Positions 19,020 to 28,700 of a stretch of 41,785 nucleotides of DNA are shown one piece after another. The stretch lies in assembly GCA_002717225.1 (NCBI GenBank), contig PBDG01000022.1, forward strand, positions 5,649-47,433, in the 5' to 3' direction. Every line of letters starts with the position of its first letter. Within the stretch, counting starts at the first letter, position 1. A model generated the notes under the pieces. The model was not told the origin of the DNA. It ran no database searches and saw nothing but the letters and a program-made list of their open reading frames with translations. This DNA comes from Rhodospirillaceae bacterium (lineage in GTDB: Bacteria; Pseudomonadota; Alphaproteobacteria; UBA828). The position numbers were made by a program, and so were the translations under genes.

Positions 19020-20035
19020 GAAATACCTGCTCGGAGACAATCATGAATATGCAGGATGCCAACCGGGCGAGCATCGTCGGTAACGAATAAGCCAGTAATC
19101 TCATTTGCGTTCATTACACGAACCGCTTCGGCAGCGAGTGCATCTTCGTGGATCGTCTGCGGCTGGATTGTCATCAAGTCGCCGGCCGTACGCTCGAGGA
19201 GGTCATCCGCTAGGTTACGGCGCAAATCTCCATCCGTGACAATGCCAAGAAGATCACCCGACTCGTCAACTACGCCGACGCAGCCAAAGCGCTTCGCCGT
19301 AATAATTATTAGCACTTCCGACATAAGCATGTCAGGGCCTACTAGCGGCAGGTCTGCCTCACCATGCATGATGTCGCGTACGCGCACCAGACTCTGGCCT
19401 AGCTTGCCACCCGGGTGAAAGACATGGAAATCGGATTCGGTGAACTGCTTACGCTCGAAGAGAGCTACCGCTAAGGCATCGCCAAGCGCAAGTGTCATGG
19501 TGGTGGATGTGGTAGGCGCGAGGCCGAGGGTTCCGGCTTCAGGTTCGTCGGCCATTATCAAGGCCACGTCGGCGCTTTCTGCTAAGGTGCTATTGGCACG
19601 TCCAACGATCGCGATAAGCGGTATCTCATAGCGCCGGGAGAAATGTACCATGTCACTTAGCTCGGTAGTCTCGCCAGAATTGGAAAGCACCAACAGCGCA
19701 TCGTCTCGGGTGATCATGCCAAGGTCGCCATGGCTTGCCTCCGCCGGATGTACAAAAATCGCTGGCGCTCCAGTCGAGGCCAAAGTCGCTGCTATCTTGT
19801 TTCCGATGTGACCGCTTTTGCCCATACCGGAGACGACGATCCTACCCTTAGCGCAATCCAAGATATCGACCGCACGAGTAAAACCAACATCAAGTTCCTG
19901 GGCAAGACACCAAAGGGCGCGGGATTCCAGCTGCAAAACCCGGCGCCCGGCGGCAAGATCGTGATTCTCCACCGACTCAGTAGGCTTCGCCTTAGCAGGC
20001 ACGGCCGTCTTTAATGGTGCGTTCATATCGGACAT
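19016..20035 (-). CDS. kdsD: KpsF/GutQ-family arabinose-5-phosphate isomerase (SIS + 2 CBS)
   Basis: GKSGHIGNKIAATLASTGAPAIFVHPAEASHGDLGMI; FHPGGKLGQSLVRVRDIMH; GIVTDGDLRR. Confidence 0.94.
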   Translation of the reverse strand: MSDMNAPLKTAVPAKAKPTESVENHDLAAGRRVLQLESRALWCLAQELDVGFTRAVDILDCAKGRIVVSGMGKSGHIGNKIAATLASTGAPAIFVHPAEASHGDLGMITRDDALLVLSNSGETTELSDMVHFSRRYEIPLIAIVGRANSTLAESADVALIMADEPEAGTLGLAPTTSTTMTLALGDALAVALFERKQFTESDFHVFHPGGKLGQSLVRVRDIMHGEADLPLVGPDMLMSEVLIIITAKRFGCVGVVDESGDLLGIVTDGDLRRNLADDLLERTAGDLMTIQPQTIHEDALAAEAVRVMNANEITGLFVTDDARPVGILHIHDCLRAGIS

Positions 20036-20256
20036 ATACGAATTCGCTTCCGCCCTCGGCTCAATACGAATCTCCGAAAGCAACTAATTGGATAGAACAT
20101 ACTCGCTTCCACAGAAAAATTAACCGAATATTCGCCTGACAGTACTGAGAAATGGCCTGCCGATATTGCACCGCCGCATCAAGACCTGTAGCGTGCGGCA
20201 ACCGTACAAACACCAGATATGGCGCTGGGAAACGAAACAACAAGAGGAATCCTGGA

Positions 20257-21348
20257 ATGGCTGCGGCGCCACAAAGCCCCAAATCACACCCAACGTCGCC
20301 CAGTTATGACGCCTCTGGCGTCAAAACCGATGCGGTCGAAGCTGGTCTTGGGCGGCTTGTTGAGTATGTTAAATCGACCTGGCAGCTAGGCGAAGCACCG
20401 GTCAAGCTTGATCTTGGCTATTTTGCCAATGTCATCGATGTTGGTGGCTTAGGCATCGCCATTTGCACCGACGGCATCGGCACCAAAGCGCTAGTCGCGC
20501 AGATGATGGGAAAATATGACACCGTCGGCATCGATTGCGTGGCCATGAATGTCAATGATCTCGTCTGCGTTGGCGCGACTCCGCTAACGATGGTCGATTA
20601 TGTTGCTGTGGAGAATGCCGAACCATCGATGCTAGAAGCAATTGGCGTCGGCCTCGCAGAAGGTGCGCGGTTAAGTAACATTTCGATAACCGGCGGTGAA
20701 ATCGCACAGTTGCGCGATATCATCAAGGGCTATGGCGAGGGGCTCGGCTTCGATCTCGCTGGCACAGCAATCGGACGCGTCGACCTCGATAAAATTAATT
20801 TTGGCGATGGAGTACGACCCGGAGACGTGATTCTTGGCATTGCCAGCAACGGCATTCACTCGAATGGCCTCAGCCTCGCACGGCGAGCCTTTTTTGAAAT
20901 CGCAGGGCATGACGTGGATACGCATATAGAAGAACTTGGTGCTACGGTGGGCGAGGAGCTATTGCGTCCTACATATATATACGTTGCCGAAGCGCTAGAG
21001 GTGCTGGAAAAGATTTCCGAGGTTGGTGCGCTCGTGCATATCACTGGGGACGGTTTTCTGAACCTAACCCGGGTGAAGGCTGAGGTGAGCTTCGTAATTG
21101 ATGACCTGCCGCCGCCGCCAGCGCTCTTTCAAATGATCCAAAGAATTACTGGATCTGATGCAATGGAGATGCATCACGTTTTCAATATGGGCATTGGATT
21201 CTGCCTGGTGGTTCGCCCTGAGTATGAGAGCTCAGCACTCGAGATCATACGCCGCCATGGGAAAGCGTGCCAGCGCATCGGTCGCGTCACTGACGACCCA
21301 ACCGGGCGAGTTAAACTCACCCAGGCCGGAATCGAAATGGGCCGCTAA
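20257..21348 (+). CDS. purM: Phosphoribosylformylglycinamidine cyclo-ligase, archaeal-like PurM subfamily
   Basis: TDGIGTKALVAQMMGKYDTVGIDCVAMNVNDLVCVGATPLTMVDY; GIHSNGLSLARRAFF; LVHITGDGFLNLTRV. Start MAAAPQSP preceded by AAGAGGAAT. Confidence 0.85.
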   Translation: MAAAPQSPKSHPTSPSYDASGVKTDAVEAGLGRLVEYVKSTWQLGEAPVKLDLGYFANVIDVGGLGIAICTDGIGTKALVAQMMGKYDTVGIDCVAMNVNDLVCVGATPLTMVDYVAVENAEPSMLEAIGVGLAEGARLSNISITGGEIAQLRDIIKGYGEGLGFDLAGTAIGRVDLDKINFGDGVRPGDVILGIASNGIHSNGLSLARRAFFEIAGHDVDTHIEELGATVGEELLRPTYIYVAEALEVLEKISEVGALVHITGDGFLNLTRVKAEVSFVIDDLPPPPALFQMIQRITGSDAMEMHHVFNMGIGFCLVVRPEYESSALEIIRRHGKACQRIGRVTDDPTGRVKLTQAGIEMGR

Positions 21349-21363
21349 CCCCGTTGCACTCGA

Positions 21364-21984
21364 CTAGTGATGAAAAATATCGACCTCGTCCCATCCAGCG
21401 AGATCGAGTTTTGCACGGTAAGGTAGAAAATCGAAACAAGCCTGGGCCAATTTCGTTCTCCCCTCGCGCACCAACAATTCATCCAAAATATTCTTAATGT
21501 CGTGCAGATAGAGTACGTCCGAAGCGGCATAGGACTGCTGCTCGGGCGTCAGTTCCATCGCGCCCCAATCAGAGGATTGCTGCTGCTTGGAAAGATCGAC
21601 CCCGAGAAAATCACGGCATAAATCCTTGAGACCATGACGGTCGGTGAAAGTGCGTACCAGCTTGGAAGCAATCTTGGTGCAATAGACCGGCGTACAAGTA
21701 ATCCCTAGGTAATGCTCGATAATTGCGACATCAAAGCGCGCAAAATGAAAAATCTTGAGCACAGCAGGATCCGCCAGAATGGCCTTCAGATTCGGTGCTG
21801 CATAATTGCCAGCGGGCGGAAAATGCACGAGATGACAATCACCGTCGCCACGCGACATTTGGACCAAGCAAAGCCGGTCGCGATGCGGATGCAGGCCCAT
21901 CGCCTCGCTATCGATAGCAACGCTATCGCCGAAGGTGAGTCCTGGCGGCAAGTCGTTGATATGCAGATGATTCGCCATATTCAT
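21364..21984 (-). CDS. rnd: Ribonuclease D (short form, DEDD exonuclease domain)
   Basis: VAIDSEAMGLHPHRDRLCLVQMS; YAASDVLYLHDI. Confidence 0.9.
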   Translation of the reverse strand: MNMANHLHINDLPPGLTFGDSVAIDSEAMGLHPHRDRLCLVQMSRGDGDCHLVHFPPAGNYAAPNLKAILADPAVLKIFHFARFDVAIIEHYLGITCTPVYCTKIASKLVRTFTDRHGLKDLCRDFLGVDLSKQQQSSDWGAMELTPEQQSYAASDVLYLHDIKNILDELLVREGRTKLAQACFDFLPYRAKLDLAGWDEVDIFHH

Positions 21985-22104
21985 GTTGGGTATCCCTGCC
22001 GTATTATCCTGTCAATACTTATTGGAGTGTCATTTCTCCTGGCCGCGCAGCGCGAAGTATCCTAAGTAGAGGCTGCAACCAAATGACTGTCGACTTTGAG
22101 TATT

Positions 22105-23124
22105 ATGAGCAATCGGATCGTAACGGTATTTGGCGGCTCCGGTTTTCTGGGGCGCCATCTAATTCAACAGCTAGCGCAACAAGGCGCTCTAATCCGGGTT
22201 GCCGTCAGGCGGCCGGAATTTGCCGGGTTTCTCCGCCCTATGGGCGGTGTTGGCCAGGTAACTTTAGTGCAGGCCAATGTGCGCAACGACGCCTCTGTGG
22301 CTCAGGCAATTGAGGGCGCGAACGAGGTAGTCAACCTCACAGGCATCCTCTATGAGCGTAGCCGCCAGCGTTTCGGCGAAATACATAGCACAGCGCCCGG
22401 TCGCATTGCCCGTGCGGCGAGAGCGGCAAAAGTTAGCAAGTTGGTACATGTCTCAGCCATTGGAGCGAACCTGGCAGCCAACAGCGCGTATGCCCGCAGC
22501 AAGGCCGCCGGTGAGGTGGCGCTCCTAGAGGCTTTTCCTCAGGCGACGATATTGCGGCCCAGCCTCATGTTTGGTCCGGAGGACGATTTTTTTAACAAAT
22601 TTGGTGCACTAGCTCGCATTGCGCCCGGGCTTCCGGTGTTTTTTGATGTTCGACAAAAACCAAAATTCCGATTTGAAGGCCTCTACATGATGCCCGAAAT
22701 CGAGGCTGGTACGACCCGTTATCAGCCAGTCTATGTTTCCGATGTGGCACAGGCCATCAACCGCGTGCTTGCTAACCCGGTCGACGACTGTGCAGGCAAG
22801 GTCTATGAGTTAGGAGGACCAAAAATATACAGCTACCGCGAATTGATGCAGCTAGTGGCGCACGAGACGCAATACAAGCGTCTTATTGTACCGGTTCCCT
22901 TTTTCGTCGCCGATATCTTGGGCTTCTTTGCACAACTCATGCCCGAACCGCCCTTCACTGTAGATCAGGCAAAAATGCTCCGCGCCGACAATGTGGTGGA
23001 GGAGGGAGCGCTAACACTGGCGGATCTGGGCATCTCAGCAAGTGCAGCGGAGCTTGTCTTGCCAACTTATCTGCACCGCTTCCGGAAGGCGCGCACGGAT
23101 TCTAGGCCCCAAACTCAATCATGA
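22105..23124 (+). CDS. NAD(P)-binding epimerase, complex I NDUFA9-like subunit family
   Basis: VTVFGGSGFLGRHLIQQLAQQGALIRVAVRRPE; ATILRPSLMFGPEDDFFNKFG; YQPVYVSDVAQAI. Confidence 0.88.
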   Translation: MSNRIVTVFGGSGFLGRHLIQQLAQQGALIRVAVRRPEFAGFLRPMGGVGQVTLVQANVRNDASVAQAIEGANEVVNLTGILYERSRQRFGEIHSTAPGRIARAARAAKVSKLVHVSAIGANLAANSAYARSKAAGEVALLEAFPQATILRPSLMFGPEDDFFNKFGALARIAPGLPVFFDVRQKPKFRFEGLYMMPEIEAGTTRYQPVYVSDVAQAINRVLANPVDDCAGKVYELGGPKIYSYRELMQLVAHETQYKRLIVPVPFFVADILGFFAQLMPEPPFTVDQAKMLRADNVVEEGALTLADLGISASAAELVLPTYLHRFRKARTDSRPQTQS

Positions 23125-23127
23125 GAC

Positions 23128-23943
23128 TTAACTTCCCAACGTCCAACCGAAACCGTAATGGAGCACCAGCAGACTAATTCCCAATAACACCCGGTAGATG
23201 ACGAAGGGCGCAAAACTCGCGCGCTTCAGCATGACCATGAGAATGGCGATCGAAACAAGTGCTGTAAGGAATGCGATGGCGGCGGCGATTCCGGCATCAC
23301 CAGTGATAATTGGCTCACCCTTCTCTACCAAGTCACGCCCGGCGACAGCGCCCGCAGCAAAGATCACCGGAATCGACATAAGCATAGAGAAGCGCGCAGC
23401 GGCGCTCCGCTCGAAGCCTAGGAACCGCGCAGCCGTAATGGTAATGCCGGAGCGGCTGGTGCCCGGAAGAAGCGCCAGCATCTGTGCAATCCCTATAATA
23501 AAAGCACTGCTGTAGGTCATATGCTCGATCCGTCGCACCGTCATGCCAACATGATCAGCAAGCCATAACAGTATACCAAAACCGAGCATGGTCCAGGCGA
23601 CGATCAGTGGTGAACGGAAAATCTCAGGCGCAAAATATGCCATCAAACCGCCGGCGATGATAACCGGCGGAACAGAGACGAGAAGATTGAAACCAAGCGC
23701 TCGGCCTGCCTTTCGCTCGCGCTTCATACCACCGAGAAAGCCGCGCAGAATCCTCCAGATGTCGCGATGAAAGTAAACCAACACGGCTCCAAGGGTGCCG
23801 ACGTGGACGGCAATATCGATGTTGAGACCTTGGTCCCGCCAGCCTGCCAAATGAGGTAGCAGGACCAGGTGGCCGGACGAACTGACCGGAAGAAACTCAG
23901 ATATGCCCTGGACAGCCGCCAGGATGATCAGGTGCAGCAGCAA
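23128..23943 (-). CDS. uppP: Undecaprenyl-diphosphatase (TTG start)
   Basis: LHLIILAAVQGISEFLPVSSSGHLVLLPHL; LLPGTSRSGITITAARFLGF. Confidence 0.95.
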   Translation of the reverse strand: MLLHLIILAAVQGISEFLPVSSSGHLVLLPHLAGWRDQGLNIDIAVHVGTLGAVLVYFHRDIWRILRGFLGGMKRERKAGRALGFNLLVSVPPVIIAGGLMAYFAPEIFRSPLIVAWTMLGFGILLWLADHVGMTVRRIEHMTYSSAFIIGIAQMLALLPGTSRSGITITAARFLGFERSAAARFSMLMSIPVIFAAGAVAGRDLVEKGEPIITGDAGIAAAIAFLTALVSIAILMVMLKRASFAPFVIYRVLLGISLLVLHYGFGWTLGS

Positions 23944-24297
23944 AATTCAGATGGCTCTATAGGTGTTCATTTACTCCAGCAACTTTCCAGAGAAATTATA
24001 ACACATTATGACCTATGGATAATTGCTAATAGACAGGAATTCCAAATACTCACAGGCAACAAAAAGGTCCTATATCGGAACCAAAATATCATCAACCAAA
24101 TCGAGAAATTGGAATAATTCCAATAAATAAAATCATTAAAGACAATTATGTCAGTAATTGTGACTTATTTATAATTTTTTTATAGTAATTTTTAGGTTTT
24201 TATCCTATGTTGCGTGCAACAGGGTGCGCCATAAAATTTTTACTGGCAGCTCTAACCAAAACCCAAAACCGCAAATTCGGGAGCGCGCAGAAGCTGC

Positions 24298-25722
24298 ATG
24301 CTTAAGTTCGTTGATATTGAGGCCAAAAGGCCGGACAAACGTGAAGCGAGCAACCGCCGACAGGACTGGGACGAGGTCTATACCGATTACGTCTCGGAAA
24401 AAGCAATAGAGCAGGCCTCTCGCTGTTCGCAATGCGGCGTGCCGTTCTGTCAGATCCATTGCCCAGTGCAGAACAATATACCTGACTGGCTGATGCTGAC
24501 CGCTGCCGGCCGCTTGCAAGAAGCATATGAAGTCTCGTCGGCAACCAATAATTTTCCCGAAATATGCGGCCGTATCTGTCCCCAGGATCTACTGTGTGAA
24601 GGCAATTGTGTGATAGAAAAGGGCTTCGAATCGGTCACCATTGGCTCGGTAGAGCGGTACATTACCGACACCGCGTTCGAAAATGGCTGGGTCAAGCCGC
24701 CCCATCCAGAGAACGAGCGGCCGGAATCGGTCGGCATTATCGGGGCCGGGCCAGGCGGCCTGGCAGCGGCGGAAATGCTCCGACGACTTGGCTACCAAGT
24801 ACATGTCTATGACCGCTACGACCGCGTCGGGGGCTTGCTGATCTATGGCATTCCCAATTTCAAGTTGGAGAAATCCATAGTCGCGCGGCGCGCCGAGCTA
24901 CTTATCGCAGCGGGTGTTGAGTTCCATTTGGAGTTCGAGGTCGGGCGGGACGCTTCACTCACCGATCTGCGTAATCAACACGATGCCGTTCTGATTGCCA
25001 CCGGTGCCTACAAGGCACGTGATATCAAGGTGCCCGGCGTCGGCCTCAACAACATCTTCATGGCGATGAACTACCTCACCGCAAGCAACCGTAAGGGGCT
25101 TGGTGACAACGTATCAAAATTCGACGACGGCACGCTCAATGCCGCAGGTAAAAATGTGGTGGTGATTGGCGGTGGTGACACGGCGATGGATTGCGTACGC
25201 ACCGCGGTCCGTCAAAAAGCAAAATCTGTCACCTGCCTGTATCGCCGCGATCGGGTCAACATGCCTGGTTCGCTGCAGGAAGTCACTCATGCGGAAGAAG
25301 AGGGTGTTACGTTCGCCTGGCTCTCCGCACCGGAGGCCTTTGTCGGCGATCAATCAGTGGAAGGTGTACGCGTGGTGCACATCCATCTCGGCGTTGCCGA
25401 TGCGTCTGGCCGGCAAACGCCGCAGCCCATTGCCGGTTCGAGCCACACCCTCAAGGCCGACCTCGCTATTAAGGCGCTCGGCTTTGATCCGGAGGACCTA
25501 CCGGTGATGTTTGATGCACCGGAGCTCGAGGTTACCCGCTGGGGAACAGTGAAGGTAGATTGGTCCTCGATGATGACCAATCTCGACGGCGTCTTCGCAG
25601 GTGGTGATATCGTGCGCGGTGCCTCCCTCGTAGTCTGGGCGATTAAGGATGGGCGCGACGCTGCAGCGGCGATCCACCGCTATATCGCTGCGCAGGCCGT
25701 ACCCATAACTCGGGCGACTTGA
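24298..25722 (+). CDS. gltD: Glutamate synthase small subunit
   Basis: ASRCSQCGVPFCQIHCPVQNNIPDWL; GIIGAGPGGLAAAEMLRRLGYQVHVYDR; VVVIGGGDTAMDCVRTAVRQ. Confidence 0.95.
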   Translation: MLKFVDIEAKRPDKREASNRRQDWDEVYTDYVSEKAIEQASRCSQCGVPFCQIHCPVQNNIPDWLMLTAAGRLQEAYEVSSATNNFPEICGRICPQDLLCEGNCVIEKGFESVTIGSVERYITDTAFENGWVKPPHPENERPESVGIIGAGPGGLAAAEMLRRLGYQVHVYDRYDRVGGLLIYGIPNFKLEKSIVARRAELLIAAGVEFHLEFEVGRDASLTDLRNQHDAVLIATGAYKARDIKVPGVGLNNIFMAMNYLTASNRKGLGDNVSKFDDGTLNAAGKNVVVIGGGDTAMDCVRTAVRQKAKSVTCLYRRDRVNMPGSLQEVTHAEEEGVTFAWLSAPEAFVGDQSVEGVRVVHIHLGVADASGRQTPQPIAGSSHTLKADLAIKALGFDPEDLPVMFDAPELEVTRWGTVKVDWSSMMTNLDGVFAGGDIVRGASLVVWAIKDGRDAAAAIHRYIAAQAVPITRAT

Positions 25723-25732
25723 GGCTGGACGC

Positions 25733-28700
25733 ATGACAAAGCGACAAAACATCGAAAATGGCCAAGCCTTCAGTGCCGCCTGGCGCGATAACGCCGAACA
25801 GCTTGAACGGGATGGTCTCTACCGCGCATCCGACGAAAAAGATTCCTGCGGCGTTGGGCTGATCGCCGCAATTGATGGCAAACCTCGGCGAGATGTAGTG
25901 GAAGCCGGCATCGCAGCACTCAAAGCTGTATGGCATCGGGGGGCAGTCGACGCCGATGGCAAGACCGGAGATGGCGCGGGCATCAAACTCGAAATCCCTC
26001 AAAATTTCTTCAAACGACACGTTGAAGACACTGGCCATCAGCCGAAGCCCGGCCGCCTCGCGCTTGGTATGATGTTCTTGCCAAAAACTGATCTCAGCGC
26101 ACAGGAAACTTCGCGTGGCATTGTCGAGACGGAGATCTTACGCTTTGGCCACGGAATCTACGGCTGGCGCCAAGTGCCAATTGACCCCACGGTGATCGGC
26201 GAGAAGGCGAATGCAACTCGCCCAGAAATCGAACAGGTAATGATCTCAAACGACCGTGGTGTCGACGATGACCAATTCGAAATCGACTTGTTTATCATAC
26301 GTCGGAGAATCGAGAAGATCGCTCTCGATCATCATATCAAGGAGTTCTACGTCTGCTCCCTAAGCTGTCGGACAGTGGTTTATAAGGGCATGTTCCTCGC
26401 TGAACAGCTCACCGCTTTTTTCCCAGATCTTCTGGACGAGCGTTTCATCTCGAGCTTCGCCATATTCCATCAGCGCTATTCCACGAACACCTTCCCCACT
26501 TGGCGCCTCGCACAGCCCTTCCGCCTGCTTGCCCACAATGGCGAAATCAACACCATTAAGGGAAATGCTAACTGGATGAAGAGCCATGAGACCCGCGCGG
26601 CGAGCAAGGTTTTCGACGAATTTAACGAAGAAATTTTTCCGCTCATTGAACCAGGCGCATCCGATTCCATGGCTCTCGATTCGGTCATAGAGGCGCTGGT
26701 TCACGCTGGTAGGCCGATGCCGGCAGCGCAGTGTATGCTGGTGCCTGAATCTTGGTCACACCGCCCGCACATGCCGCAGACGCATCGCGACTTCTTCGCC
26801 TATTGCAATTGCGTGATCGAACCGTGGGATGGCCCGGCAGCACTCGCCGCCTCAGACGGGCGCTGGGTCATTGCGAGCATGGATCGCAATGGTCTCCGCC
26901 CTCTTAGGTATAGCGTTACCACCGACGGGCTGGTTGTCGTTGGCTCGGAGACCGGAATGGTTCCGCTCGATGAGAGCGACGTGATGGAGAAAGGTCGCCT
27001 CGGACCGGGGGAGATGATCGGCGTCCAGCTAGAAGAAGGCCGTTTCTATCATGACCATGAGCTCAAGGACATGCTAGCTGCACGCCACCCCTATAGCGAC
27101 TGGGTCAAAAATATTGTTGAGATGGATAGTCTAATCGGCGCTGAAAAAGAGCCTATTATTTACGACGTCGAGGAACTGCTTAACCGCCAACGGGCATTCG
27201 GCTACACCATGGAGGAACTTGAGCAAATCCTCCATCCCATGGTTGCTACCGGAAAGGAACCGACCGGCTCAATGGGCGACGACACGCCAATCGCGGTGCT
27301 CTCAAGGCAATATCGTGGCCTGCAACATTTTTTCCGACAGAATTTTAGTCAGGTCACCAATCCACCGATCGACTCGTTACGCGAATACGGTGTGATGAGC
27401 CTCAAGACCCGGCTTGGCAATCTAGGCAACATGTTTGCCGAGAGCAGAACCCAGACAGATCTTCTGATGCTCAACTCGCCGGTTTTGAGTAATGCCGAGT
27501 TCGCTGCCATGCGCCGTTATATGGGTGACCAGGTGGCTTGGATTGATTGTACCTTCGAAGCCGGTGAGGGCCATAACGAACTCACCATAGCAATGAACCG
27601 CATCCGCCGCGAAGCAGAGGAAGCTGTCAGAGGCGGTGCCGTACACCTCGTGCTGAGTGATGAGAACACCACTGCCGAACGCGCGCCGGTGCCAATGATT
27701 CTTGCCGCCGGTGGTGTGCACAGTCATCTCGTCAGAGAAAAACTACGCACCTTCACTTCAATCAATGTGCGCTCGGGAGAATGTCTCGATGTACATTATT
27801 TTGCTGTTCTTATCGGTGTCGGCGCAACAACGGTCAACGCCTATATTGCTCAGGAGTGCATCGCCGATCGTCAACGGCGCGGCTTGTTCGGCAACCTCAG
27901 CCTCGATGAGTGTTGCCAACGCTACCGCGCAGCGATCGATGCCGGTCTCCTGAAGATCCTGTCCAAGATGGGTATCTCGGTGCTCGGTTCCTATCGCGGC
28001 GCCTATAACTTCGAGGCGGTTGGTCTCTCCCGCGCACTTGTCGCCGAGTTCTTCCCCGGCATGAGTTCGCGGGTCTCGGGCATCGGCCTTTCCGGAATCA
28101 AACGACGCGTCCTCCGTTTACACAAAAATGCCCACGAGATCGCGCTAAAGACCCTGCCAATGGGAGGCCTTTATAAAGCCCGCAGCTCCGGCGAGGTGCA
28201 TGCTTTCGACGGCCGTCTGATTCACATGCTGCAACACTCACTGGCAACCGATTCTTATGCAACTTACAAGAAATATTCCGCGGGCGTGAGCAAGATGCCA
28301 CCGGTTCATCTGCGCGATTTGCTTGATTTGAAGAATCAAGACGAACCGGTAGCGTTGGAAGAGGTCGAATCGATCACCGAAATTCGCAAGCGTTTCATGT
28401 CGGGCAGCATGTCGCATGGTGCGCTTTCTCGCGAGGCACACGAAACTCTTGCGATCGCTATGAACCGAATCGGCGCCGCGTCGTGCTCCGGCGAAGGCGG
28501 CGAAGACCCTGCGCGCTACGAGCCCCGGCCCAATGGTGACAATGCTAATTCGGCAGTCAAGCAGATAGCCTCGGGCCGATTTGGCGTTACAGCAGAATAC
28601 CTCAACCATTGCCGCGAAGTCGAAATTAAGATGGCCCAGGGCGCAAAACCAGGTGAAGGTGGCCAGCTTCCTGGATTCAAGGTGAGTGAGGAGATTGCCC

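Noticed and set aside
25643-26038. 131-aa minus-strand ORF over the gltD-gltB junction
   Set aside because: Antisense to two well-supported genes, with no recognisable motif.
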